Assembly (NCBI RefSeq): GCF_025165795.1
Contig: NZ_JAJAGO010000002.1
Span: 62,001 to 126,000 of the forward strand
Length of the DNA stretch: 64,000 bases
From: Streptomyces gossypii
GTDB taxonomy: Bacteria; Actinomycetota; Actinomycetes; Streptomycetales; Streptomycetaceae
Reading direction: 5' to 3'
Shown here: in pieces, positions 1 through 8,427 of the stretch
How positions within the stretch are numbered: position 1 is the stretch's first letter
Layout: each line of letters begins with the position of its first letter
Made by a program: the position numbers and the translations under genes
Notes under the pieces: generated by a model
The model's database searches: none
What the model saw: only the letters and a program-made list of their open reading frames with translations
Told to the model about the DNA's origin: nothing

Positions 1-1484
1 GCCACCGGCTCGACCCGTACGGTCTCCTCCGGCAGCCGGAGCCGCGTCAGCCGGTGCCGCCCCGACTCGACGACCACCAGGTCGGAGCTCTCGGTGAGGA
101 CCGCCGCGGACGGCTCCCGCAGATCCGTGGCGAGGGTGCTCACCTCGCCGGTGGCGGGCGCGTAGCGGCGCAGCGCGTGGTTGTAGGTGTCCGCGATGGC
201 CACCGAGCCGTCCGGCAGGGCGGTGACGCCCAACGGGTGCTGGAGCAGCGCCTGTCCGGCGGGGCCGTCGCGGTGGCCGAAGTCGAAGAGGCCGGTGCCG
301 ACGGCCGTGCGGACGGTGAACGTGGCGGCGTCACCGGCGCCGCCGCTGGTGCCGTCGCTGGTGCCGTCGCGTTCGATCCAGCGCAGGGCGGAGGTCTCGG
401 AGTCGGCGATCCACAGCCGGTCCCCGGCCCCGCTCACCGCCAGCCCGGAGGGCTGGGCGAACCACGCCTCGGCGGCCGGGCCGTCCACCAGCCCTTCGTT
501 GGTGGTACCCGCCGCGACCGCCACGGTGCCGTCGGCCGGGTCGTACGCCCACAGCTGGTGCACGCCGGCCATCGCGATCCACAGCTTGCCGGCGAACCAT
601 GCGACGTCCCAGGGCGAGGAGAGCGCCACCTCGCGCCCCGTGCCGCTCGTCGGCGCGCCCTGCCACCACTGCCTGCCTGTCCCGGCGAGGGTGCTGACCG
701 CGCCGCTCGCCGGGTCGCAGACGCGCAGCGCGTGGTTCACCGTGTCGGCGACCACCACCGTGCCGTCCGGGAGCAGCGCGAGGCCCTGCGGTTCGCTGAA
801 GCGGGCATGCTCGGGCGGCCCGTCGACGAACCCGCGCACGCCGGCACCGATGCGGCGTACGACGGTCTCGCCGTCGGCCGCCAGTTCGACCAGCTGGTGG
901 CGGGTGGTGTCGGAGACCAGGTAGTGCCCGCTGTCGGGCAGCCGCAGCGCCTTGCCGGGAAAGCGCAGGTCGCCGGGGGCGGGCTCCGGCGGTACGTACG
1001 GGCCGTCGCCGCGTCGCAGCGTGCCCTTCGCCGCGTGTTCGGCCTCCAGCTCCGCGACCAGGGTCTCGATCGCGTGCGCGTGGCCCTCGCCCGCGTGCTG
1101 CGCGACGACGTACCCCTCGGGGTCGATCACGACGAGGGTCGGCCAGGCGCGTACGGCGTACTGCTTCCAGGTCGCCAGCTCCGGATCGTCCAGCACGGGA
1201 TGGTGCACGCCATAGCGCTCGACCGCGTCCACGACGGCCTGCGGCTCGGCCTCGTGTGCGAACTTCGGCGAGTGCACACCGATGATCACCATGGTGTCGC
1301 GGTGCTTCTCCTCCAGCTCGCGCAGCTCGTCGAGGACATGCAGGCAGTTGACGCAGCAGAAGGTCCAGAAGTCCAGGACGACGATCCGGCCTCGCAGCCC
1401 GGCGAGGGAGAGGTCCCTTCCACCGGTGTTCAGCCAGGCTCGTCCCCGCAGCTCAGGAGCGCGTACGCGCGGTCGCTTGCTCAT
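1..1484 (-). CDS. Thioredoxin-fold/NHL-repeat protein (NHLRC2-like), C-terminus off the window
   Basis: The protein begins with a thioredoxin-like domain (about residues 15-160) containing DFWTFCCVNCLH, the CCxNC variant of the CxxC site that is typical of NHLRC2-type proteins. Beta-propeller NHL repeats follow, with recurring 'LPDGTVVVADTVNHALR' type strings. It is read from ATG at 1484 and stays open for about 494 codons to base 1, so the gene is cut by the window edge; complete relatives have about 600 residues. The start codon has no overlapping upstream gene. A cytoplasmic thiol-redox or scaffold role is inferred from the family only. Confidence 0.85.
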   Translation of the reverse strand, partial: MSKRPRVRAPELRGRAWLNTGGRDLSLAGLRGRIVVLDFWTFCCVNCLHVLDELRELEEKHRDTMVIIGVHSPKFAHEAEPQAVVDAVERYGVHHPVLDDPELATWKQYAVRAWPTLVVIDPEGYVVAQHAGEGHAHAIETLVAELEAEHAAKGTLRRGDGPYVPPEPAPGDLRFPGKALRLPDSGHYLVSDTTRHQLVELAADGETVVRRIGAGVRGFVDGPPEHARFSEPQGLALLPDGTVVVADTVNHALRVCDPASGAVSTLAGTGRQWWQGAPTSGTGREVALSSPWDVAWFAGKLWIAMAGVHQLWAYDPADGTVAVAAGTTNEGLVDGPAAEAWFAQPSGLAVSGAGDRLWIADSETSALRWIERDGTSDGTSGGAGDAATFTVRTAVGTGLFDFGHRDGPAGQALLQHPLGVTALPDGSVAIADTYNHALRRYAPATGEVSTLATDLREPSAAVLTESSDLVVVESGRHRLTRLRLPEETVRVEPV

Positions 1485-1597
1485 GGCGTCAAGGGTGCCA
1501 CTACACCCGGACGCTCCACGACGACGCCGGCCATACGCCGCAGCGGACTCGGGGCGGTTCAGTCCGCATCCGTGGCGTCAGGGTCGGCGACGAAAGT

Positions 1598-1628
1598 GCT
1601 CCGGCGGCCGTGCGACCGGCCCCGGAGC
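1598..1628. terminator. GC-rich hairpin downstream of the Rrf2 gene
   Basis: GCTCCGG at 1598-1604 pairs with CCGGAGC at 1622-1628, and further G/C pairing lies inside the loop (GGCCG against CCGGC). It sits about 145 bases beyond the stop of the Rrf2 gene and before the start of the NHL gene on the same strand, so it could terminate the Rrf2 transcript. There is no T-tract, as is usual in Streptomyces. No gene is seen in 1485-1772. Confidence 0.35.
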
Positions 1629-1772
1629 GTGGCCAACGCTTTGAGGAGCGTCGACGTGTCGAAGCTTATCCCTACTCGGCAACTGTCTGCTCCCACCCGC
1701 GGGCGCCCACCGTGCCGCCGTCAGTGATCCTGGGCTGCCGACGGAACGACCATGCGGAGCTGCGGATCCTGG

Positions 1773-2264
1773 TCATTCCGTCGGCTGATCGAGATTTGTC
1801 CCCGCCAGGCGCGTCCGGGTGCGGGACGGCACCGACGCGGACAGGGTGGCGAGGATGTCGCCGAGCGAGACTTCGGCGAGGCTGCGCCGCCACGCCTCGT
1901 GTGCTTCGGCCATCTTCACGGCGATGACGCAGGTGCGCCTGCACTCCTCGGGGGGCAGCGCGCCCTGCCCGTGCTGCCGGATCTCCCGGCACTCATAAGG
2001 CGAGGCAGCGCCGTCGACCGCCTCGACGATGTGCAGGAGCGTGATCTCCGAAGGCTGCCGCCCGAGCCGGAACCCGCCCCGCGGGCCCGTCGTCGCGACG
2101 AGCACTCCGGCCTTGACCAGCGTCTGCAGCTGCTTCGCGAGGTAAGCCGCAGGCAGGTCGTAGTACCGCGCAAGCTGTGCCGCCGACGCGGTGGCTCCCG
2201 CCTCGAGCTGCGCCAGCGTCGTGGCGCAGTGCAACAGCCATTCGGTGCTCACAGGCAGCTTCAT
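1773..2264 (-). CDS. Rrf2-family transcriptional regulator
   Basis: This 163-residue protein has an N-terminal winged helix (about residues 1-80; 'TTGPRGGFRLGRQPSEITLLHIVEAV' carries the GGF-wing and following helix typical of Rrf2). Its C-terminal part has cysteines at 92, 108 and 112. Rrf2 proteins such as IscR and NsrR bind an Fe-S cluster through three cysteines, but the C-X15-C-X3-C spacing here differs from those, so cluster binding is uncertain and a thiol sensor is equally possible. It is divergent from an NmrA-type oxidoreductase, an arrangement like Bacillus ywnA/ywnB, which suggests it represses that gene. Confidence 0.9.
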   Translation of the reverse strand: MKLPVSTEWLLHCATTLAQLEAGATASAAQLARYYDLPAAYLAKQLQTLVKAGVLVATTGPRGGFRLGRQPSEITLLHIVEAVDGAASPYECREIRQHGQGALPPEECRRTCVIAVKMAEAHEAWRRSLAEVSLGDILATLSASVPSRTRTRLAGTNLDQPTE

Positions 2265-2291
2265 GGCACGAGTCTATCCAAGCCTCGCTGG

Positions 2292-2325
2292 ATCTAGGAT
2301 ATTGCGGATCTCTTTAGTCCGAGAT
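2292..2325. promoter_or_regulatory. Imperfect inverted repeat between Rrf2 gene and oxidoreductase gene
   Basis: ATCTAGGA (2292-2299) and TCCGAGAT (2318-2325) form 8-base arms with one mismatch, in the AT-richer divergent intergenic stretch. The position fits an operator for the Rrf2 protein covering one or both promoters. The assignment rests on symmetry and location only. Confidence 0.35.
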
Positions 2326-2394
2326 AGCTTCCCAGCAGGGCAAGGGGGCACAGCCAAGCTGCCAAGCAGCCAAGAGAGATCAGGAGAGGTCACC

Positions 2395-3147
2395 ATGCGG
2401 AACATGCGGATCGCGGTTGCCGGAGCAACGGGGAACATAGGAGCACTCACCGTCGCCGCGCTGGAACGGGCCGGACACGACGTCGTGCGCATCAGTCGCT
2501 CGCTCGGCGTGGACCTGTCGACCGGTGAGGGCCTGGACGCCGCGCTGACCGGCGTCGAGGCCGTCATCGACACCACCAACTGCACGGCCACCGACCCGGT
2601 GGAGACGGTGGCGTACTTCGGCACCGCCACGCGGCACCTGCTCGCCGCCGAGGAGCGGGCGGGCGTCCGTCACCATGTGCTGCTCTCCATCGCCGGGGCC
2701 GGTCGCGTCGAGGGCAACGCGCACTACGTCGGCAAGCGGGAGCAGGAGCGACTCGTGGCCGCGGGCCCGGTGCCGTGGACGATCGTTCCGGCCACGCAGT
2801 TCCACGACTTCGGCGCGATGGTGGCGAGCTGGACCGAACAGGACGGCGTCGCCACGATCGCGCCGCTGCTGGTGCAGCCGATCGCACCCTCGGACGTGGC
2901 AGACGTCCTCGCCGAGCTCGCGACGGGCAAGCCGCAGGGCCGGTACGCCGATGTCGGCGGACCCGGGCCGCAGGACCTGGTGGACATGGCCCGGCGCACC
3001 CTTCAGGCGCGCGGCCAGGCGGTGAAGCTCGTACCGACATGGTCGGGGCTGTTCGGCCCAGAGATGGCCGGCGACGTGCTGCTGCCCGGCGAGGGCGCCC
3101 GCATCGCGCCGACAACCTTCGAGGAGTGGCTCACGGAGCAGCGGTAG
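2395..3147 (+). CDS. NAD(P)-binding NmrA/SDR-type oxidoreductase
   Basis: The 250-residue Rossmann protein opens with MRNMRIAVAGATGNIGALTV; GATGNIG is the dinucleotide-binding loop of atypical (NmrA-like) short-chain dehydrogenases. The ATG at 2395 is preceded by AGGAGAGGT, which decides the start over upstream in-frame codons. The central segment ('HHVLLSIAGAGRVEGNAHYVGKREQE') contains a Y-x3-K pair as in active SDR enzymes. The substrate is unknown. Divergence from an Rrf2 regulator points to induction by redox or electrophile stress. Confidence 0.85.
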   Translation: MRNMRIAVAGATGNIGALTVAALERAGHDVVRISRSLGVDLSTGEGLDAALTGVEAVIDTTNCTATDPVETVAYFGTATRHLLAAEERAGVRHHVLLSIAGAGRVEGNAHYVGKREQERLVAAGPVPWTIVPATQFHDFGAMVASWTEQDGVATIAPLLVQPIAPSDVADVLAELATGKPQGRYADVGGPGPQDLVDMARRTLQARGQAVKLVPTWSGLFGPEMAGDVLLPGEGARIAPTTFEEWLTEQR

Positions 3148-3221
3148 GCCGCCGGATGCCTCGTCGCCTTACTGGCGGGCCGCGCGGTGAGGATCGGCCG
3201 GTCCGGGGGAAGGGCTGGCGC

Positions 3222-3734
3222 ATGAGATATCTGGTGCGGGAACGCGTGTTCGGTGCGGGTGACGACTTCTGGGTGGAGGACGAGAACGGAGAGCGGGCCT
3301 TCCTCATCGACGGAAAGGCGCTGCGGCTCCGGGAGACGTTCGAGCTCAAGGACCGGGAGGGCAACATCCTCGCCGTCATCCGGAAGAAGGCCGTCAGCCT
3401 CCGCGACACGATGCGCGTCGAGCGGGACGGCGAGGTGATGGTGACCGTACGGGAGAAGCGCTTCACGCCGATGCGCACCGTCTACCGCGCCGAGTTGGCG
3501 ACGGGCGAGGAGCTGGAGATCCGGGGCGACCTGATCGGCAAGGAGTACGACATCGAGTACCAGGGCGAGCGGCTGGCCCGCATCTCGCGCAAGTGGTTCC
3601 GGGTACAGGACACGTACGCCGTGCAGGTCGAGCGGGACGACTCCGATCCGGTGGTGCTGATCGCGGTGGCGGTGTGCGTCGACCGCCTGGTGGAACGGGC
3701 GGAGGAGGGCGACCGCGGGCACCAGCCCGGCTGA
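3222..3734 (+). CDS. LURP-one-related (Tubby-like fold) protein
   Basis: This 170-residue protein starts MRYLVRERVFGAGDDFWVED at the ATG behind GGGGGAAGGG. It consists of repeated beta-strand pairs ('ILAVIRKKAVSLRDTMRVERDGEVMVTVRE', 'YQGERLARISRKWFRVQDTYAVQVE'), the hallmark of the LURP-one/DUF567 family, which folds like the Tubby/scramblase barrel. The bacterial role is unknown. It probably stands as its own unit 74 bases after the oxidoreductase. Confidence 0.85.
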   Translation: MRYLVRERVFGAGDDFWVEDENGERAFLIDGKALRLRETFELKDREGNILAVIRKKAVSLRDTMRVERDGEVMVTVREKRFTPMRTVYRAELATGEELEIRGDLIGKEYDIEYQGERLARISRKWFRVQDTYAVQVERDDSDPVVLIAVAVCVDRLVERAEEGDRGHQPG

Positions 3735-3788
3735 GCACCCCCAGCTGAGCTGCCGGCCAGCCCTCCCCTGCTGGGCCTGCACGGAGCT

Positions 3789-4613
3789 TCAGAGCACGCG
3801 GTCCTTCAGCACCGGGAAGGACTCCCGCACCTCCGCCACCTGCCCCAGATCGATCTCGGCGCTCACCACTCGCTCCTCCGCGTCCGGCGCCTCCGCGACC
3901 ACCTCACCCCACGGGTCGATGACGGCGCTCCGCCCGGCCTGCGGCACGTCCGCGTGAGACCCGGCGGTGCAGCACGCCAGCATGTAGCACTGGCTCTCCA
4001 CCGCACGCGCCCGCGCGAGCAGTGACCAGTGCTCCGCGCGCCGGGCGGGCCAGCCCGCCGGGACCACCAGCGCCTGTGCGCCCGCGTCGACAAGCGCGCG
4101 GAACAACTCCGGGAAGCGCAGGTCATAGCAGGTGGCCAGGCCCAGCTTGCCCGCCGGGAACGCGACGGTGGCAGGCTCCGTACCGGCCGACATCAGCGCC
4201 GCCTCGCCCCGGTCGAAGCCGAAGCGGTGGATCTTGCGGTAGAGGGCGGCGAGCGCGCCGTCGGGGGAGAAAACGAGCGAGGTGTTGAACAGCTCACCGC
4301 CCGGGGCCCGCTCGACGACGGAGCCCGCGTGCAGCCACACCCCGGCGTCACGCGCCGCCCCCGCCATGGCCGCCGTTGTCGGCCCGTCCGGGGCGACCGG
4401 CTCGGCCACCGCCGGGAAGTCGTCGAAGGCGAAGGCGCCGACCGTCCACAGCTCCGGCAGGACGACCAGATCCGCACCGGCCTGGTCGCGTACGAGCGAA
4501 GCCGCACGAGACCTGCGGGAATCCACCGGCTCGTCCTGGTCCACCCGCATCTGCAACAGCGTCACATTGATCAGCGAAGGGGCCGAAGAAGCGCGCACCG
4601 TACCACCGTCCAT
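3789..4613 (-). CDS. Carbon-nitrogen hydrolase (nitrilase superfamily)
   Basis: The nitrilase-fold amidohydrolase shows the Glu-Lys-Cys catalytic set in order: VVLPELW (Glu), LYRKIH (Lys) and GLATCYDLRFPE (Cys). Its length (about 270 residues) matches NIT2/omega-amidase-like members that hydrolyse simple amides. The start is ambiguous. ATG at 4613 has no visible ribosome site, while GTG at 4601 lies 6 bases behind GGACGG, and ATG at 4649 would add an odd Cys-rich leader. The gene is divergent from the next gene, with about 116 bases between. Confidence 0.88.
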   Translation of the reverse strand: MDGGTVRASSAPSLINVTLLQMRVDQDEPVDSRRSRAASLVRDQAGADLVVLPELWTVGAFAFDDFPAVAEPVAPDGPTTAAMAGAARDAGVWLHAGSVVERAPGGELFNTSLVFSPDGALAALYRKIHRFGFDRGEAALMSAGTEPATVAFPAGKLGLATCYDLRFPELFRALVDAGAQALVVPAGWPARRAEHWSLLARARAVESQCYMLACCTAGSHADVPQAGRSAVIDPWGEVVAEAPDAEERVVSAEIDLGQVAEVRESFPVLKDRVL

Positions 4614-4729
4614 GCAGTCGAGGGGGCCGAAGGGGCATAGCATCGTCATCGAAAGCGCTGCCGAGGCACCCACGTGCAGCGTAACTTGAGAGCACCCGCC
4701 CGCGAACGACCGTACTGCCGAGGGGTCCC

Positions 4730-5560
4730 GTGTCCGACCACCCAAGCCTTCAGCCATACGCCGATGCCTGGACGCAGTCCATCGAAGCGATATCCGAGCT
4801 GGTCAAGCCGCTCGCCGAGGCCGAGTGGAACCGCGCGACGGACTGCCCCGGATGGTCGGTCCGGGATGTCGTCTCCCATGTCATCGGGATCGAGTGCGAG
4901 TTGCTGGGCGACCCACGCCCCATCCACACCCTCCCCCGCGACATCTACCACGTGGTGGACGAGACCAGCCGCCACATGGAGGTGCAGGTCGACGTCCGTC
5001 GGCACCACACCGGCCCCGAGATGACCGGCGAGCTGGAATACACGATCATCCGCCGCTCGCGCCAGCTGCGGAACGAGAAGCGCAAGCCGGACGCCGAAGT
5101 ACGGCACGTGCTGCCCGGCCTCCCGCCGGTGACCCTGGAACGGCAACTCCTGCTGCGGGCCTTCGACGTGTGGGTCCACGAACAGGACATCCGGCGCGCA
5201 CTGCGCCAGCCCGGCAACCTGGACTCGGCCGCCGCCCTGATCACCCGGGACGTACTGGTCGACGGACTGCCGCGAGTCGTCGCCAAGAAGGCGGGAGCAC
5301 CGGCGGATTCCGCCGTGGTCATCGACGTGAGCGGCCCCGTCGAATTCATGCGGACGGTGCGCGTCGACAAGGACGGCAGGGGCTCGGTGAACGGCAGCCC
5401 GTCGCTCGGCCCGGCGGCGACGCTGTCGATGGGCTGGGAGACGTACGTACGGCTTGCGTGTGGGCGGGCGCGGGCGGAGGCGGTGGCGGGGGACGTCAAG
5501 GCCGAGGGGGACGCGGAGCTGGCGACGGCGATCCTGAACGCGTTTGCGGTGACGCCGTAG
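4730..5560 (+). CDS. Maleylpyruvate isomerase-family mycothiol-dependent protein (DinB fold)
   Basis: The 276-residue protein starts at GTG (SDHPSLQPYADAW). The N-terminal four-helix DinB-like domain contains TDCPGWSVRDVVSHVIG, the signature of TIGR03083-type proteins, whose metal-binding histidines (here SHV and later VHEQDIRRAL) act with mycothiol. A C-terminal sterol-carrier-like domain ends at 'GDVKAEGDAELATAILNAFAVTP'. The exact reaction is unknown; relatives are numerous in Streptomyces and mostly uncharacterised. Confidence 0.85.
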   Translation: MSDHPSLQPYADAWTQSIEAISELVKPLAEAEWNRATDCPGWSVRDVVSHVIGIECELLGDPRPIHTLPRDIYHVVDETSRHMEVQVDVRRHHTGPEMTGELEYTIIRRSRQLRNEKRKPDAEVRHVLPGLPPVTLERQLLLRAFDVWVHEQDIRRALRQPGNLDSAAALITRDVLVDGLPRVVAKKAGAPADSAVVIDVSGPVEFMRTVRVDKDGRGSVNGSPSLGPAATLSMGWETYVRLACGRARAEAVAGDVKAEGDAELATAILNAFAVTP

Positions 5561-6111
5561 GCGTCTGGGCTGACGCCCACCCGCCCGCCCTTTTGGGGCA
5601 CGGCCCCGGAGCCCCGAGCCGTCCCGGACCGGCCGGCGCCGGTGCCGCGCGCTCGCTCGCTGCCCTCTTCGGGCCCGAGCACCACGCCCTCGCTCGCTGC
5701 CCTCTTCGGGCCCGAGCACCACGCCTCGCTGGCGTGACCGACACCGCCGGGCTCCCCAGCGGGTACCGACCGCCGCCGCGGCGAAAGAGGCTGCTGCCGT
5801 ACGCACCTCTGCACGCACGGACGCAGCGCCCGGCTGGCCGACAGTTGCTCACCGCCGTCGCGCGGCCTCCCGCCCACAACCGGCGACCGCCCCGACGGGC
5901 CCCCTCGCAGGGGCCGACCACCATCGCGGCGCACAGGGTTCGCGACCGTGCATACCCCGGCCCAACCCGGTACGGGCACCGCCGGACCACCCGGCGGGGG
6001 CTGAACGCCGTCGCGGCGGAGAGAAGGGGAGCGGCCCCCGGCAAGGGCGCAAGGACGCAACGGCGTCGCGGAGGAAAAGGGGTGGGTGGCCGCCCGCGGG
6101 AAGAGGGGCGG
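5561..6111. other. 550-base gap without a credible gene
   Basis: No frame here shows a conserved protein or a ribosome site followed by Streptomyces-like codon bias. The gap holds the 37-base tandem duplication at 5652-5725 and low-complexity GC-rich sequence between the ends of two convergent genes. Long open frames crossing it are products of base composition. Confidence 0.6.
5652..5725. repeat. Exact 37-base tandem duplication
   Basis: Bases 5652-5688 and 5689-5725 are identical over all 37 positions (unit begins CTCGCTCGCTGCCC and ends GAGCACCACGCC). The two copies are head to tail with no spacer, in a gene-free gap. This is a recent duplication, not a CRISPR-type repeat. Confidence 0.95.
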
Positions 6112-7509
6112 TCAGACGGGGACGTGGATTGCCTTGATGGGGCTGGTGGTGAGGGTGTCCGTTTCCCGGCGGTGGGCGCGGGTGCGGAGGCGGAGGATCT
6201 GGCTGATTCCGAACGCCTCGAGGACGAAGACCGAGGCGAAGGCGATCCGGTAGTTGTCGCCCGTCAGGTCCAGCAGGACGCCGATGGCGAGCAGCGTGGT
6301 CATGGAGGCGGTGAAGCCGCCCATGTTGACGATCCCGGAGGCCGTACCCTGCCGCTCCGGCGGGTTGGCCGGGCGGGCGAAGTCGAAGCCGATCATGGAG
6401 GCCGGGCCGCAGGCGCCGAGGACCACGCAGAGCATGACGAGCAGCCAGGACGGCGCCTGCCCCGGCCAGGACAGCACGGTGCCCCACATCAGGGCCGTGG
6501 CGGCGATGGTGCCCAGGACCAGCGGCATCCGCATCGAGTGCTGTCGTGCGATCAGCTGCCCGTAGGTGAGGCCGATCGCCATGTTGGCGAGCACGACGAG
6601 GGTGAGCAGCTCGCCCGCGTGGCTCCGGCTGAGGCCCTGCGCGTCCACCAGGAACGGCATGCCCCACAGCAGCAGGAAGACCATCGCCGGAAACTGCGTG
6701 GTGAAGTGCACCCACAACCCGAGCCGGGTGCCTGGCTCGCGCCAGGCGTCGGATATCTGGCGGCGCACGTAGTCGCGGCCCAGGTGCGCTGCGGGCTGCG
6801 GTTCGTGGCCCTTGGGGTGGTCCTTGAGGAAGAGCAGCACCAGCGCCAGTACGAGCACGCCGCCCACCGCGCTGCCCGCGAAGGTCGGTGTCCAGCCCAG
6901 TGAGTTGAGCACCCGGGCCAGCACCAGCGTGGTGACCAGGTTGCCCGCCATGCCGACCAGCCCGGCGAGCTGTGCGACCAGCGGGCCGCGCCGGGCCGGG
7001 AACCATCTGCCGCCCAGCCGCAGCACGCTGATGAACGTCATCGCGTCGCCGCAGCCGAGCAGTGCGCGGGAGGCCAGCGCCATGGAGTACGACTCGGACA
7101 GCGCGAAGCCGAACTGCCCGAGGGTGAAGAGCACGACGCCGAGGGTGAGGACCTTCTTGGTGCCCCAGCGGTCCACCAGCAGGCCGACGGGGATCTGCAT
7201 CCCGGCGTAGACGAGCAGCTGCAGGAGGGAGAAGGTGGAGAGGGCGGAGGCGTTGACGTCGAAGCGCTCGGCGGCGTCGATTCCGGCGACGCCCAGGCTG
7301 GTGCGGTAGGTGACGGCGACGAAGTAGACCGCGACGCCGATGCCCCACATGGCGACGGCACGGCCGCCGCCGAGGGCGGACTCCCCGCCGGAGCTGCCGG
7401 GACTGCCGGAGCTGTCAGACCTGTCGGAGCCGCGGGAGTTGCCGTGGCCGCGGGAGCCGCCGGACGCGTTCGCGCTGCCGGGCGTACGGGAGCCGTGGGA
7501 ACGCCTCAC
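6112..7509 (-). CDS. MFS transporter
   Basis: The 465-residue major-facilitator protein has about twelve hydrophobic segments after a low-complexity Gly/Ser-rich cytoplasmic N-terminus of about 50 residues. The loop 2-3 motif appears as LLVDRWGTKKVLTLG, which resembles the anion:cation symporter type. The GTG start (7507-7509) overlaps the TGA stop of the GntR gene as GTGA, so translation is probably coupled and the transporter is part of the regulator's operon. The substrate is not deducible; NNP/ACS-like members carry organic acids. Confidence 0.88.
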   Translation of the reverse strand: MRRSHGSRTPGSANASGGSRGHGNSRGSDRSDSSGSPGSSGGESALGGGRAVAMWGIGVAVYFVAVTYRTSLGVAGIDAAERFDVNASALSTFSLLQLLVYAGMQIPVGLLVDRWGTKKVLTLGVVLFTLGQFGFALSESYSMALASRALLGCGDAMTFISVLRLGGRWFPARRGPLVAQLAGLVGMAGNLVTTLVLARVLNSLGWTPTFAGSAVGGVLVLALVLLFLKDHPKGHEPQPAAHLGRDYVRRQISDAWREPGTRLGLWVHFTTQFPAMVFLLLWGMPFLVDAQGLSRSHAGELLTLVVLANMAIGLTYGQLIARQHSMRMPLVLGTIAATALMWGTVLSWPGQAPSWLLVMLCVVLGACGPASMIGFDFARPANPPERQGTASGIVNMGGFTASMTTLLAIGVLLDLTGDNYRIAFASVFVLEAFGISQILRLRTRAHRRETDTLTTSPIKAIHVPV

Positions 7510-8234
7510 CGCACGTCACCGTGGATGAGGTGCCGCACCCTGCCGACGTGACGGCGCACCGCTTCGGCTGCCGCCTCGGCGTCGCCGGCCCGGATGGTCT
7601 CCAGGATCTCGGCGTGCTCGGGGACGTTCTTGGCGACGCGGTCGGGGTGTGCGTGCATCACGGCCACACCCATCCGCAGCTGCCGGTCGCGCAGCTGGTC
7701 GTAGAGCCGGACAAGGATGGCGTTCCCCGTGCCGCGGACGATCTCCGCGTGGAAGCAGCGGTCGCTGACGGCCGCCGCCGCCAGCTCGCCGGATTCGGCT
7801 TCCCTGCCCTGCTGGGCGAGCAGCTCTTCGAGGCGCCCGATCAGCCCGGCGGGCGTGGCGGACGCCGCCTTCCGCACCGCGTGCTCCTCGACCAGCAGGC
7901 GGGTCTCGACGACGTCCCTGATCTCCTGGGCCGATACGGGCAGCACCAGGGCGCCCTTCTTCGGGTAGAGCTTGAGGAGCCCCTCCCCTTCCAGGCGGAG
8001 CAGCGCCTCCCGCACCGGCGTACGGGACACGCCGACGGCCTCGGCGAGCTCACCCTCGGTGAGCAGCATGCCGCCCTCGTACCGGCGGTCGAGCACGGAC
8101 TGCTTCACGTGCGCGTAGACCCGCTCCGCCGCCGGAAGGGGCTTCGCGGACTCGGAGGCGGAGGTTGATCCGGCCGAAGCGGATCCGTCGGAGAGGGACA
8201 CAGCAGAGAGGGACACGGCGGCGGCGGCAGGCAT
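7506..8234 (-). CDS. GntR-family regulator, FadR (FCD) subfamily
   Basis: The winged helix lies at about residues 35-100 (VYAHVKQSVLDRRYEGG...LTEGELAEAVGVSRTPVREALLRLE), followed by an all-helical FCD effector domain with the metal-site histidines (CFHAEIV, HAEILE). The chosen ATG at 8234 sits about 6-7 bases after a TAAGAT hexamer, which suggests a leaderless transcript; an in-frame GTG at 8240 is the alternative. It is likely to control itself and the overlapping MFS gene in response to a small acid carried by the transporter. Confidence 0.88.
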   Translation of the reverse strand: MPAAAAVSLSAVSLSDGSASAGSTSASESAKPLPAAERVYAHVKQSVLDRRYEGGMLLTEGELAEAVGVSRTPVREALLRLEGEGLLKLYPKKGALVLPVSAQEIRDVVETRLLVEEHAVRKAASATPAGLIGRLEELLAQQGREAESGELAAAAVSDRCFHAEIVRGTGNAILVRLYDQLRDRQLRMGVAVMHAHPDRVAKNVPEHAEILETIRAGDAEAAAEAVRRHVGRVRHLIHGDVR

Positions 8235-8240
8235 GGACAC

Positions 8241-8260
8241 ATCTTAGATACAACAGGTAT
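8241..8260. promoter_or_regulatory. Candidate GntR operator overlapping the -10 region
   Basis: Two short palindromes abut: ATCTTAGAT (8241-8249) and ATAC-N5-GTAT (8248-8260). They cover the presumed -10 hexamer of the GntR-MFS operon, where an autorepressor would bind. FadR-type regulators use short palindromes of this size, but the exact motif is unassigned. Confidence 0.4.
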
Positions 8261-8427
8261 GCGTACGAAAGCCGGTCCACCATACGGACGGGCGGCATGA
8301 GAGCGCCCCGTACGCGGGAAGCCCCGGCGCCCACCGCCGTGAACAGGCGGATGAAGGGCGGGGACCGTCCCGCGTACGGGGCGTCCGGCAGCTCGGGCAG
8401 CCCCGGGCTGTACGGGCCGTGCGGCCG

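Noticed and set aside
54..1727. Long plus-strand open frame opposite the NHL gene
   Set aside because: It is antisense to a clear thioredoxin/NHL protein and has low-complexity Arg/Gly/Ala sequence, a common artefact of high GC.
5560..5577. GGCGTC/GACGCC hairpin after the mycothiol-type gene
   Set aside because: The stem is only six bases and such stems are frequent at this GC content.
5652..5725. CRISPR-like repeat
   Set aside because: Only two copies lie directly head to tail without spacers, and no cas genes are nearby.
4825..6903. 692-codon plus-strand frame crossing the mycothiol-type gene, the gap and the MFS gene
   Set aside because: It spans unrelated sense and antisense genes and has no conserved motif.
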